Positions 24,606 through 33,532 of a stretch of DNA of 64,000 nucleotides are shown in pieces. Where the stretch lies: the NCBI GenBank assembly GCA_039816045.1, contig JBCBYB010000024.1, positions 9,014 to 73,013 on the forward strand, written 5' to 3'. The notes under the pieces are model-generated. The model was not told the origin of the DNA and did no database searches. It saw only the letters and a list, made by a program, of their open reading frames with translations. The stretch is from Thermohalobaculum sp039816045 (GTDB lineage: Bacteria; Pseudomonadota; Alphaproteobacteria; Rhodobacterales; Rhodobacteraceae). A program made the translations under genes and the position numbers. Every line of letters starts with the position of its first letter. Position 1 is the first letter of the stretch.

Positions 24606-26858
24606 TCATATGGGTAGGGATTTGCGAACCGCCCAGTCCATCAGCAACGGGCGCGCGCAAGCTGCCCCTTGGCGCTCGGCTTCGGCCAAAACCGATCGGA
24701 CTTCACCGAGATCGATGGCGCGCAGCAGGCGCTTGACCGGACCGATCGAGGCGGGTCGCATCGACAACTCGCGGAAGCCAATCGCCGCCAGGGCTATTGC
24801 GTCGATCGGACGGCCCGCGCTTTCCCCGCAGAAGGACAAAGCCGTCTCGGGAACCGTACAGCGCGAGACGACCTGGCCAAGGCCGCGCAAAAAGGAGAAG
24901 TTCAAAAGGTCGTAGCGCCTGCGCACCCGCTCGTTCTCCCGATCAGCGGCAAAAAAGAACTGCATCAGATCGTTGCCGCCGACGCTGACAAAATCCGCCT
25001 CCTCGTAGAGCCGATCCGGGCCGAAGATCAAAGCGGGGGTTTCCAGCATCAGCCCGATCCGCAAGCGTTCGGGCAGCACGTAGCCCAGCCCCTTCAGCCG
25101 ATCCATCTCACCGTGGACGAGATCACGGCAGGCAAAGAACTCCTCCGCCTCGGCCACCATCGGGAACATGATGCTGAGCGGACGCCCCGCCGCTCCCTTG
25201 ATCAGCGACTGGATCTGCATGCGGAACAGGCGTGGGCGATCGAGGCCGACGCGGATGGCCCGCCAGCCTAGCGCCGGGTTCGGTTCCTCCTCGCGCCGCA
25301 TGTACGGCAGGATTTTATCGGAGCCGATGTCGAGCGTCCGGAAGACCACGTCCCGCCCGCCGGCATTGTCGAGAATGCGACCGTAGAGCTGGGCCTGCGT
25401 CTCGCGTCCGGGGAGCGAGCCGCGGATCATGAACTGAAGCTCGGTGCGAAAGAGGCCCACGCCTTCCGCGCCCGAGACCTCGATGGAGGGCAAGTCGGCC
25501 AAAAGCCCTGCGTTCATCTTGAGCGCAACCCGCACGCCATCCTTCGTCTCGGCCGGCTTATCGATCAGCCCGCGATAGACCGCGCGGGCTTGCTCTCCGA
25601 GGAGCAGTTTTTCGCGGAAGGCATCTAGGACACCGGCCTCGGGGCGCAAATGGACCCGTCCCCTGTCGCCGTCGATAACGATGGCGTCACCCGGGTTGAC
25701 GTCACGGGTCACCCGCTCCGCCTGGATCACCATCGGGATGTTGAGCGCCCGGGCGACGATGGCGGAATGGGCCGACAGCGCCCCTTCTTCGAGAACGAGG
25801 CCGCGAATGCGTCCGGTATAGTCAAGGACCTCGGCCGGACCGATGTTGCGCGCAACCAGCACGGCGTCGGGTGGCAAGGTATCTTCCTCTCCGGGACCCA
25901 CCAGATATCGCAGCAACCGGTTTGCCAGATCGTCGAGATCCTGGAGCCGCTCGCGCAAGTAAGGCTCGGTGACCCGCTCCATGCGCGCACGGGCCGCGGA
26001 CTGGACCTTCTCCACGGCCACTTCGGCTGCAAGGCCGGAGTCGATCGCTTGGTCGAGCCGACGCATCCATCCCTTGTCATGGGCGAACATCCGGTAAGCC
26101 TCGAGCACATCGCGATGCTCGCCATGGGGGCCGAGGGCATCCCCATCGATCAGCCGGTCTAGATCGTCACGCAGCGCTTCGATTGCGTTTGCCAGACGCG
26201 CACGCTCGGTCGCCACGTCCTCGGCGATGGGGTTGAAGACAACGAGCCGCGGTTCGTGCATGTGCACCACGCCCTCCGCAAGTCCGTCCGCCGCCGAAGC
26301 CCCCTCGATAAGCACAGGGCCTGTCCGCCGCCCGGCCTGCGCGATGATCCCGTCAGAGCCGAGAAAGGCCCCGGCCTCAGCCATCTCCGCGATGACCATG
26401 GCCACGACCTCGAGCGCTTCGACTTCCTCATCGGAATAGCGACGCGCTGCCTCGTTCTGGACCACCAAGACGCCCATGACTTCGCCGAGCCGCTGTACGG
26501 GCACGCCCACGAAGGAGCGGTAGACCTCCTCCCCCGTCTCGGGGATATAGCGGAAACCCGGCGCTGACTGGGCATCGTCTGTCGCGATCGGCTCCGCGCG
26601 CTCGGCAATCCGCCCGACGAGCCCCTGCCCGACCCGCAGCCGAGCGCTATGCACCGCCGCGGACTTAAGCCCTTCGGTCGCGCAAAGCTCAAGCGTGCGT
26701 TCATCGCGCTTGAGATAGATCGAGCAAACCTCGGCGACCATGTTCGACGCGACGAGGCGCACGACCCGGTCGAGACGCTGCTGTCCATCGCCGTGGCCCG
26801 CCATCGCGGTCCTCAGCGTACGCAGCAGGGCGCGCGATCCGCTCGTGTCGGTGGGCAT
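24606..26858 (-). CDS. ptsP: Phosphoenolpyruvate-protein phosphotransferase of the nitrogen PTS (EI-Ntr)
   Basis: 750 residues. An N-terminal GAF domain (about residues 25-165) is followed by the enzyme I core. The phosphorylated histidine is H364 in LSAHSAIVAR. The C-terminal TIM barrel carries the PEP-binding GVGLFRTELQF motif and the catalytic Cys in SFCGE. It passes phosphate from PEP to NPr. The GAF domain is the site where glutamine and 2-oxoglutarate act in studied homologs. It follows lysC by 53 bp, a pairing found in other alphaproteobacteria. Confidence 0.96.
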   Translation of the reverse strand: MPTDTSGSRALLRTLRTAMAGHGDGQQRLDRVVRLVASNMVAEVCSIYLKRDERTLELCATEGLKSAAVHSARLRVGQGLVGRIAERAEPIATDDAQSAPGFRYIPETGEEVYRSFVGVPVQRLGEVMGVLVVQNEAARRYSDEEVEALEVVAMVIAEMAEAGAFLGSDGIIAQAGRRTGPVLIEGASAADGLAEGVVHMHEPRLVVFNPIAEDVATERARLANAIEALRDDLDRLIDGDALGPHGEHRDVLEAYRMFAHDKGWMRRLDQAIDSGLAAEVAVEKVQSAARARMERVTEPYLRERLQDLDDLANRLLRYLVGPGEEDTLPPDAVLVARNIGPAEVLDYTGRIRGLVLEEGALSAHSAIVARALNIPMVIQAERVTRDVNPGDAIVIDGDRGRVHLRPEAGVLDAFREKLLLGEQARAVYRGLIDKPAETKDGVRVALKMNAGLLADLPSIEVSGAEGVGLFRTELQFMIRGSLPGRETQAQLYGRILDNAGGRDVVFRTLDIGSDKILPYMRREEEPNPALGWRAIRVGLDRPRLFRMQIQSLIKGAAGRPLSIMFPMVAEAEEFFACRDLVHGEMDRLKGLGYVLPERLRIGLMLETPALIFGPDRLYEEADFVSVGGNDLMQFFFAADRENERVRRRYDLLNFSFLRGLGQVVSRCTVPETALSFCGESAGRPIDAIALAAIGFRELSMRPASIGPVKRLLRAIDLGEVRSVLAEAERQGAACARPLLMDWAVRKSLPI

Positions 26859-26911
26859 TGCCCCTCCCCTCGACGGGCCTCCTGGCCCTGGTGTCCCTCG
26901 ACGCGGCGCCG

Positions 26912-28186
26912 TCAGGCCTCTTCCAGCCCGAACGCTTCATGGAGCGCCCGCACCGCAAGCTCCAGATACCAGCGGTCGATCAGCACGCTGACCTTGATCT
27001 CGGAGGTGGTGATCACCTTGATGTTGATCCCCTCATCGGCCAAGGCCGCGAACATCTTCTGCGCGACGCCGGCATTCGAGCGCATCCCGATGCCGACCAC
27101 CGAGATCTTGGCCACGTCGTCATCAACGATCAGATCCTCATAACGGATATCGGTACGTGCGCCCTCGAGCGCCGCTTTCGCCCGGCCAATCTCGTCGAGC
27201 GACACGGAGAACGTCATGTCCGTCGTCTCGGCTCCACCGGCGTCCGTTCCGATGTTCTGGACGATCATGTCGACATTCACACCCGCCGCCGCAAGAGGTC
27301 CGAAAATCGCCGCCGCAACGCCCGGCTGGTCGGCGATCCGCACGAGGGTCAGCTTCGCCTCGTCCCGGCTGAAGGCCACGCCGCTGACAACGTTCTGTTC
27401 CATAATTTCCTCTTCGTCGCAGACCAGCGTTCCCGGCAAATCCTCAAAGGAGGAGCGCACCTGCAGGCGTACCTTGTAGCGCATGGCGAGCTCGACTGAG
27501 CGGGTCTGAAGCACCTTGGCGCCCAGGGAAGCAAGCTCCAGCATTTCTTCATAGGCGATACGTTCGAGCTTGCGCGCCCGGCGCTCGATACGGGGGTCGG
27601 TGGTGTAGACGCCGTCCACATCGGTGTAGATGTCGCAGCGCTCCGCCTCGAGCGCAGCGGCGATCGCCACTGCCGTTGTGTCGGATCCGCCGCGACCAAG
27701 CGTCGACACGCGCCCATCCGGCCCAATCCCCTGAAAGCCCGCAATCACCGCGTGCAGACCCTCGCCGAATTTCCGTGCAAGGTTCTCTGTCTCGATCTTC
27801 TCGATGCGCGCCGCACCGTGCAGGCCGGAGGTGTGCATGGGGATCTGCCAGCCCAGCCATGAGCGCGCCGGCACCCCCATCTCCTGAAGCACCAAGGCCA
27901 TGAGGCCCGACGTCACCTGTTCGCCGGATGCCACAACGGCATCGTATTCGCGGGCATCATAGAGACCGGCGTGGTTGGCGCTTTGCGGCCCGGCAGCCGC
28001 CTCGCGCACCCAGTTGACGAGCTGGTTGGTCTGGCCCGCCATTGCCGACACCACAACGGCCACATCATACCCGGCCTCGGCCTCTCGCTTGACGCGTGCC
28101 GCAGCCGCCCGGATGCGCTCGAGATCGGCGACCGAAGTGCCTCCGAACTTCATCACGAGGCGGGGTTTTCGGGTCTCAGCAGTCAT
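26912..28186 (-). CDS. lysC: Aspartate kinase (monofunctional, two ACT domains)
   Basis: 424 residues. It catalyses the first step of the Lys/Thr/Met pathway. The kinase motif VMKFGGTSVAD is at residues 11-21, GRGGSDTTAVAIA lies in the nucleotide site, and two C-terminal ACT domains (about 270-420) with SVVGIGMRSNAGVA are the sites of feedback control. No homoserine dehydrogenase domain is fused. It is the first gene of a lysC-ptsP unit and is divergent from a methyltransferase gene. Confidence 0.96.
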   Translation of the reverse strand: MTAETRKPRLVMKFGGTSVADLERIRAAAARVKREAEAGYDVAVVVSAMAGQTNQLVNWVREAAAGPQSANHAGLYDAREYDAVVASGEQVTSGLMALVLQEMGVPARSWLGWQIPMHTSGLHGAARIEKIETENLARKFGEGLHAVIAGFQGIGPDGRVSTLGRGGSDTTAVAIAAALEAERCDIYTDVDGVYTTDPRIERRARKLERIAYEEMLELASLGAKVLQTRSVELAMRYKVRLQVRSSFEDLPGTLVCDEEEIMEQNVVSGVAFSRDEAKLTLVRIADQPGVAAAIFGPLAAAGVNVDMIVQNIGTDAGGAETTDMTFSVSLDEIGRAKAALEGARTDIRYEDLIVDDDVAKISVVGIGMRSNAGVAQKMFAALADEGINIKVITTSEIKVSVLIDRWYLELAVRALHEAFGLEEA

Positions 28187-28228
28187 GATCGGCTCCGTGG
28201 GGCCGCGTGGGCGTCGTAGTCCGCGCGT

Positions 28229-28257
28229 CGTATAACGGTCTGCATTAGGTCCGGCAA
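28229..28257 (-). promoter_or_regulatory. Candidate promoter of lysC-ptsP
   Basis: TTGCCG (28257-28252), a 17-nt spacer and TATACG (28234-28229) on the minus strand would start a leader of about 35 nt before lysC. Confidence 0.45.
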
Positions 28258-28351
28258 GGCAGCCCGGTAGTTTGACCTTTCCTGACGAGGGTTACAGGGC
28301 TATGCCGAAAGCCGCAGCAGCCGAGCCCCGTCACAGTCTCCGGAGGACGCC

Positions 28352-29101
28352 ATGAACTTGCTCTTGCACCGCCTCCTCTCAGCGCTTCGCCATGCCAGTC
28401 TCGCGGTGGAGTCGCGCTTTGACGATCGGTTTCTCCACGCGGATGTCCCAACGCCCAAGCGGGTAGGGCATGCCCATTGGCAGGATCATTTGGTCGCGGA
28501 GTTCAACAAACCGGGACTGCGCATCCTCGAGGTCGGCAGTCGCGAAGTCACCGGCCGCTCGGAACTCCGCGAACGCTTCTCTGCCGCCACCTATGTGGGC
28601 TTCGACTACTACGCCGGACCGAATGTGGATGTGGTCGGTGATGCGCATCGTCTGAGGAGCTATTTCGGCCCCGAGGAGCGTTTCGACCTCATCTTTACGT
28701 CGGCCTGCTTTGAGCATTTCGCCATGCCTTGGCTCGTCTCGCAAGAGATGGTGGGGCTCTGCGCGTCGGGAGGTCATATCTTCGTCGAGACCCACTTCTC
28801 TTTTGGTGCCCATGAGCGGCCGTGGAACTTCTTCCAGTTCAGCGACATGGGCTTGCGGGTGCTGTTCCCGCGCGAGATGGGGATGGAGTGCCTCGACACG
28901 GGCATGTCAACGCCGATGGCTGGGCGTTTCTCGGCGCTGGCAGGTCCCGCCTTCAAAAGGGCCCCGATCTGGGGTCTCTATTGCCACAGCGAGTATTTCG
29001 GTCGGAAGGTGGAGGACGTGCCGAGCTTCACTTGGTCCGCCGATCACCTCGACGCCGTCGTCTCAGGCACGCAGTACCCTCCCCCTCAGGAGGAAACCTG
29101 A
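28352..29101 (+). CDS. Class I SAM-dependent methyltransferase
   Basis: 249 residues with the Rossmann methyltransferase motif I LRILEVGSREVTG (about residues 55-67), an acidic motif II in YVGFDYYAGPNVDVVGDAH and motif IV FDLIFTSACFEHF. This layout is seen in methyltransferases of cell-surface sugar or lipid pathways, but the substrate cannot be read. GGAGGA lies 6 nt before the ATG. It stands alone on the plus strand and ends 3 bp from the convergent HisA-like gene. Confidence 0.85.
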   Translation: MNLLLHRLLSALRHASLAVESRFDDRFLHADVPTPKRVGHAHWQDHLVAEFNKPGLRILEVGSREVTGRSELRERFSAATYVGFDYYAGPNVDVVGDAHRLRSYFGPEERFDLIFTSACFEHFAMPWLVSQEMVGLCASGGHIFVETHFSFGAHERPWNFFQFSDMGLRVLFPREMGMECLDTGMSTPMAGRFSALAGPAFKRAPIWGLYCHSEYFGRKVEDVPSFTWSADHLDAVVSGTQYPPPQEET

Positions 29102-29104
29102 TCC

Positions 29105-29848
29105 CTAGCGGAACTGTGCCACCGGCTCGGGAGCCGGGCGTGCTACTGCGACTGCCTCGCCAAGATCGACCACTTTCTCGTAGAGCGCCCGCCCGATCAT
29201 GGCGCCAGCGATGTTCGGCATGTATTTCAGCGTCGAGACATCGTCGACGGATTTCACCAGGCCTGATGCAATGACCGGTGTGCGTGTCTCCTCGGCCAGC
29301 CGCGTCATGAGCGCGAAGCTCGACTCCGGCAAATCAAGATCTCTGTCGATATCCGTCAGGATCATTGCCGCGAGCGGCACCCCGTCATAGGCGTGGATCA
29401 GGTCCTCCGGCGTCATCATCACGCCGCGTTTCCAGCCGTCGACGACAACCTTGCCCTGCCAGATATCGAAAGAGACCGCGATCAGATCGGGATAGGCGCG
29501 GGCCTTCGCACTCACCCAGTCCCGAAAACTGACGGCGGTGGTGCCAAACACGATCCGAGCGGCGCCAGCCTCGGCCCAGGCATCCACCGCTTCGTCGCTG
29601 CGCATACCGCCCGAAACCTGCACCGGCACGCCAGCCTGACGGATGATCGATTGGACGATCTCCGCGTTGTCACCATCGCCCGCCACGGCGTCGAGGTCCG
29701 TGACATGCAACCATTCTGCTCCCTCCGCGACGAAGGAGAGCGCCTTCTCAATGGGATCGCCATGCCAAACGGTGGGTGTATCCAGCTCACCATGGGAGAG
29801 GCTCACGCAGCGCCCCTGTTGGATCTGCAGCATCGGATAGACGATCAT
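29105..29848 (-). CDS. HisA-like TIM-barrel protein lacking the first catalytic Asp
   Basis: 247 residues of the HisA/HisF family. Both phosphate-binding sites look intact (VSGGMRS and MIGRALYEK), and the second catalytic Asp is D128 in VSFDIWQGKV. At the first catalytic position, where HisA has D (PAIDL), this protein reads PMLQI with Gln at residue 8. It sits outside any his operon, next to DNA-repair genes. It is therefore probably a paralog with another role or a different catalysis, rather than the pathway isomerase. Automatic annotation would call it HisA. Confidence 0.8.
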   Translation of the reverse strand: MIVYPMLQIQQGRCVSLSHGELDTPTVWHGDPIEKALSFVAEGAEWLHVTDLDAVAGDGDNAEIVQSIIRQAGVPVQVSGGMRSDEAVDAWAEAGAARIVFGTTAVSFRDWVSAKARAYPDLIAVSFDIWQGKVVVDGWKRGVMMTPEDLIHAYDGVPLAAMILTDIDRDLDLPESSFALMTRLAEETRTPVIASGLVKSVDDVSTLKYMPNIAGAMIGRALYEKVVDLGEAVAVARPAPEPVAQFR

Positions 29849-29963
29849 CGGCGCGCCCTTTCCATCGTATCAAAGTGAGCGATGCCGCCCACCCGCATAC
29901 CAATCGGAGAATTGGGAGTGTTCTGGACCAGTTGTGCAGCGCACGCGTGCCGAAATGCGCCGT

Positions 29964-30617
29964 TCAGGCGTCAAGCGACGACCGAAGCGCATCAAAGACC
30001 TGATCGAACATCTCTGGGGTCAACCGGCCCGTATTAGTGTTGTAACGAGAGCAGTGGTAGCTGGAAAAAATATGGTAATTCTGAAGCTTAGACGAGGCGC
30101 CGTGACCGAAGGGAGCCGCTGAGGGACGATGGCCGAGTGCCCGGACAGCGCTGTCATGGGCAATCCTGCCCAAGGTCAGAAGATGGGTTAACCGGCCCAG
30201 GGACGCGATTCGGTTTGCCAAGAAAGGACGGCAGGCATTGATCTCGGCGCCGACGGGCTTGTTCTGTGGAGGGACACACCGAACGGCGTTGGTGATCATG
30301 CAGTCGCGCAGCACCAGGCCATCATTCGGATCCGCCGCATACCGACCGCGTGAGAAGCCGAACCGGTCCAGCGTATCGTAGAGCAGGTCCCCTGCCCAAT
30401 CGCCCGTAAATGGTCGCCCGGTCCGGTTGGCGCCTCGCATCCCAGGGGCCAGCCCGACGATGAGGAGCCGAGCGTCCGGGTCGCCGAAGCTGTGCACGGG
30501 CGCTGCATGCCAGCTCGGCTCGTTGGCGCGGATTTCCGCACGAAAGGCGACAAGACGAGAGCAGATCGGACAGTCGCGCTCGGGTTCCGCCGAGCCAAGA
30601 CCCTCAGGCGTTGCCAT
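29964..30617 (-). CDS. Uracil-DNA glycosylase, family 5 (UDGb) type
   Basis: 217 residues. Motif A reads GLAPGMRGANRTGRPFTGD (from residue 55), diagnostic of family 5, which removes uracil and some deaminated purines. Motif B is SYHCSRYNTNTGRLT. Cysteines C16 and C19, with later cysteines at NAVRC and INACRP, fit the [4Fe-4S] cluster of this family. The start at MATPEGLG overlaps the end of the NYN gene by 14 bp, so the two are probably translated from one mRNA. Confidence 0.9.
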   Translation of the reverse strand: MATPEGLGSAEPERDCPICSRLVAFRAEIRANEPSWHAAPVHSFGDPDARLLIVGLAPGMRGANRTGRPFTGDWAGDLLYDTLDRFGFSRGRYAADPNDGLVLRDCMITNAVRCVPPQNKPVGAEINACRPFLANRIASLGRLTHLLTLGRIAHDSAVRALGHRPSAAPFGHGASSKLQNYHIFSSYHCSRYNTNTGRLTPEMFDQVFDALRSSLDA

Positions 30618-31209
30618 TTGCCGCGGCGGGGCTCTCCTCGGTCTCCGTATCGCGGTCACGCTCGCGCGGACCGGTGTTCTGGCGCGGCGGACGGCCGATC
30701 ACGTCGCGCAACTCATCCAACTCGATGAAGTTGTCCGCCTGGCGGCGCAGATCATCAGCAATCATAGGCGGTTGAGAGCGGATCGTGGAAACCACTGAGA
30801 CCCGCACCCCTTTCCGCTGGATCGCGGATACCAGAGGACGGAAGTCACCATCGCCAGAAAACAGCACGATGTGCTCCACATGGTCGGCCATCTCCATCGC
30901 ATCGATCGAGAGCTCGATATCCATATTGCCTTTCACCTTTCGGCGACCGGTGCTGTCCGTGAATTCTTTGGCCGGTTTAGTGACCAGAGTGAATCCGTTA
31001 TAATCCAACCAATCCACCAAAGGCCGGATGGGAGAATACTCTTCATTCTCGATCAATGCGGTGTAGTAAAACGCCCGGACCATCTTGCCCCGGCGCATAA
31101 ACTCCGACCGGAGGAGCTTGTAGTCGATGTCGAAGCCGAGCGCTTTCGTCGCGGCGTAAAGATTCGATCCATCGATAAAAAGCGCCAAACGTTCGTCGCG
31201 ATAAAACAT
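30604..31209 (-). CDS. NYN domain (LabA-like PIN-fold) ribonuclease-type protein
   Basis: 201 residues. The NYN nuclease core includes LALFIDGSNLYAATKAL (first acidic residue), KGNMDIELSIDAMEMA and LFSGDGDFRPLVSAI (later acidic residues), all expected for metal-dependent RNA cleavage. The C-terminal ~40 residues are charged and probably disordered. GAGGGTAAC precedes the ATG at MFYRDERL. It is divergent from folK and overlaps the UDG gene. LabA-like NYN proteins are widespread in alphaproteobacteria, but their RNA targets are unknown. Confidence 0.9.
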   Translation of the reverse strand: MFYRDERLALFIDGSNLYAATKALGFDIDYKLLRSEFMRRGKMVRAFYYTALIENEEYSPIRPLVDWLDYNGFTLVTKPAKEFTDSTGRRKVKGNMDIELSIDAMEMADHVEHIVLFSGDGDFRPLVSAIQRKGVRVSVVSTIRSQPPMIADDLRRQADNFIELDELRDVIGRPPRQNTGPRERDRDTETEESPAAANGNA

Positions 31210-31322
31210 GTTACCCTCAAGGGTTTTGTGTTGCACTAAATCCCGCATCGCGAGATGTCACAGGAGCGTCAAGCTCGAATCGGCTGGCGCTCCGAATACG
31301 GTTATTCTCAACGGTTGCCAAG

Positions 31323-31898
31323 ATGGCTGACGGCAACGTCACTCTCGCACTCATCGCCCTCGGGGCTAATCTTCCGGCCGATGGACGCGCTCCAGCGAAC
31401 ACTCTGGAGCAAGCAATCGCACGTTTAACGGACCATCCTGACATAGCCGTCGCCGAGACTTCGCCCTGGTACCGCACCGAGGCAGTGCCTGCCGGCTCTG
31501 GCCCTGACTTCGTCAATGGTGCCGCGATATTCAAGACCCAGCTCTCTCCTCAACAAATGTTGACGCAACTCCATGAAGTGGAGCGCGCCCTGGGCCGGAC
31601 AAGGACAGTGCGATGGGAACCCCGCGTCTGCGACCTGGACCTCATCGCGGTTGGGGAAACAATTCTCCCCGACCGGCCGACAGCATTGTCTTGGATCGAG
31701 CTTAGCGCTGAACTGGCGATGAAAGCCAGCCCGGACCGTCTTATTTTGCCACATCCGAGAATGCAGGACCGCTCGTTTGTTCTGGTACCGCTGCGCGACA
31801 TCGCCCCGGACTGGCGCCATCCGCTGCTCGGTCTGACCGTCAAAGAGATGTGCGACCGCCTGCCACCGGCTGAGCTTTCAGGCATCCAGAAGCTTTAG
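31323..31898 (+). CDS. folK: 2-amino-4-hydroxy-6-hydroxymethyldihydropteridine pyrophosphokinase
   Basis: 191 residues. It transfers pyrophosphate from ATP to the pterin in folate synthesis. The family motifs are LIALGANLP at the N-terminus, the signature RWEPRVCDLDLIAVG (about residues 99-113, with the metal-binding Asp pair) and LPHPRMQDRSFVLVPL. Its stop overlaps that of the convergent orphan gene by 4 bp. Confidence 0.95.
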   Translation: MADGNVTLALIALGANLPADGRAPANTLEQAIARLTDHPDIAVAETSPWYRTEAVPAGSGPDFVNGAAIFKTQLSPQQMLTQLHEVERALGRTRTVRWEPRVCDLDLIAVGETILPDRPTALSWIELSAELAMKASPDRLILPHPRMQDRSFVLVPLRDIAPDWRHPLLGLTVKEMCDRLPPAELSGIQKL

Positions 31899-32902
31899 GC
31901 AGCACTCGCGGCCGACGATCGTCTGCGGTGTTCGCCGTCCTCGGTGATGGACTCCTGATCCGCCGGCTTATGATAACCGCCCTGGTAGCGGCTCTGCTCG
32001 ATGACCGTCGCCCAATCGAATGCGGTGATCTGAGCATCCTCAGACAAGCCGGCGAGACTGTCTCCCAGGCCGGATTTGAGGCGCGCAACCAGCGAGATCA
32101 CCGCGTCGAGACGGAACCCCTCCAACGCGCGCCCGCGCATCGCCCGCTCGAAGTCGAGGATCCGGTTCTCGGCCGCCGAACGGAAGTCCAAAACCGCGCG
32201 CTCCTTCTGGGCCATCATGGAATGGCGTAACGCCGCCATGTAGGTACGGGCATCGCTGTTCTCGGCCACGACCTTCTGGAAGTCGAACAGAGGCACGGAA
32301 ACCGGGTCCGAGGTAATCCCCTGAACCGGGGGAATGGTGAGCCGACGTTTGAACAGATCCATGATAATCGCCGGGAGTTTTGGATCCGGCGGCTGGATCA
32401 TCACGAGGTCGAAATCCCCGGTAATGTCGAGAAAGGCGATCTCGCCGAACCCTTCGCAGCTTTTGAGCGCCGCATCGAGGATATCAAGCTCCTCACACTC
32501 GATGATCCGGCGGACACCTGTTGTCTCGCGCTCGTCATCCTCGAGACCTTGGTAATGGAGACGGAGTGTCGCGCTGTCAGCCTTCCCGATTGCGCGGCGG
32601 GCAATCGTGGCAAGCGCCGCAGGGATCGAGCTGAAGTTAACCGGCGGACAGACTTGCCAAGCCCCCTTCTCTCGGCGGTCCCGAACCCTGATCGATGCGG
32701 TGACGCTCGGAAAGCCGCCCCCCCGGACCGCCGCCAAGTGCCGTGATAGCCGCCTATCGAACTCGGTGAAGATATTTCGCCGAAGCACGTGCGAGACTAC
32801 AAAGTCTCTCCCTTCGTGTCTTTCGACATGAAGTACTTCTATTACGGCAACTCTCTCAATGCTCGGCTCGACGATAGTCTCGAAAACTCTTGTACTACGC
32901 AT
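31895..32902 (-). CDS. Uncharacterised 335-residue protein
   Basis: No family recognised. The protein begins MRSTRVFETIVEPSIERVAV, has no signal peptide or membrane helix, and is rich in Arg and Glu. A middle stretch (FGEIAFLDITGDFDLVMIQP) looks like a beta-alpha fold core. Two later helical segments (LRHSMMAQKERAVLDFRSAA; LEGFRLDAVISLVARLKSGL) could be coiled coil. The tail EDGEHRRRSSAASAA is probably disordered. It lies between folK and rpoZ against the direction of the operon, so it may be an insertion into an otherwise conserved block. Confidence 0.72.
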   Translation of the reverse strand: MRSTRVFETIVEPSIERVAVIEVLHVERHEGRDFVVSHVLRRNIFTEFDRRLSRHLAAVRGGGFPSVTASIRVRDRREKGAWQVCPPVNFSSIPAALATIARRAIGKADSATLRLHYQGLEDDERETTGVRRIIECEELDILDAALKSCEGFGEIAFLDITGDFDLVMIQPPDPKLPAIIMDLFKRRLTIPPVQGITSDPVSVPLFDFQKVVAENSDARTYMAALRHSMMAQKERAVLDFRSAAENRILDFERAMRGRALEGFRLDAVISLVARLKSGLGDSLAGLSEDAQITAFDWATVIEQSRYQGGYHKPADQESITEDGEHRRRSSAASAA

Positions 32903-33112
32903 TTTGCAAACCTCACGAATCGTTGAATACGCTAGCGGGTCTGCGATTGGGGGGAAACTGATTTGTCAGGACAACCTGTCCCATCGTGAAGAAGTGCGTT
33001 TCGTTTCGGGATCGAAAAGGCACTCTGGCCATCAAAACCGCCCTCGGATGCGTTGCATTTTTTGTCATTGGACGATATGCGAAAGGATGTTCCTGATAGC
33101 TGAGGTGCTCCC

Positions 33113-33469
33113 ATGGCCCGCGTGACGGTTGAAGATTGCGTTGACAAAGTGCCCAACCGGTTTGACCTCGTGATGCTTGCAGCCCACAGGGCGCGCATGA
33201 TCTCGTCCGGTGCAGCCATCGCAGTCGACCGCGACAACGATAAAAACCCCGTCGTCGCTCTGCGCGAAATCGCGGATCGCGCGGTTCTTTCCGATGATCT
33301 GCGGGAAGAAGCAATCGAGAGCCACCAGCGCCATATCGAGGTGGACGAGCCGGAAGAAGACAATATGGCCGCCCTGATGAACGCGCCATCGACGCAGAGC
33401 CCGCTCGGTGGAGACGATCTCGACGAGGAGAAGCTGCTCCGCGCCCTCATGGCAGAACAGCCGAAGTGA
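33113..33469 (+). CDS. rpoZ: RNA polymerase omega subunit
   Basis: 118 residues, typical alphaproteobacterial length. MARVTVEDCVDKVPNRFDLV and the motif AAHRARMISSGAAIAVDRDNDKNPVVALREIA are diagnostic. Omega aids assembly of beta-prime and forms part of a ppGpp site, which fits its position just upstream of relA/spoT. GAGGTG lies 7 nt before the ATG. Confidence 0.97.
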   Translation: MARVTVEDCVDKVPNRFDLVMLAAHRARMISSGAAIAVDRDNDKNPVVALREIADRAVLSDDLREEAIESHQRHIEVDEPEEDNMAALMNAPSTQSPLGGDDLDEEKLLRALMAEQPK

Positions 33470-33532
33470 TAACTTGCTGCCCGGTGCACTGAGCCAGAGG
33501 CACAGCCGCAGCACACTCCAAGGTCGGGTCCG

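Noticed and set aside
33055..33081. TTGCAT..TATGCG as an rpoZ promoter
   Set aside because: The spacer is only 15 nt and both boxes are weak.
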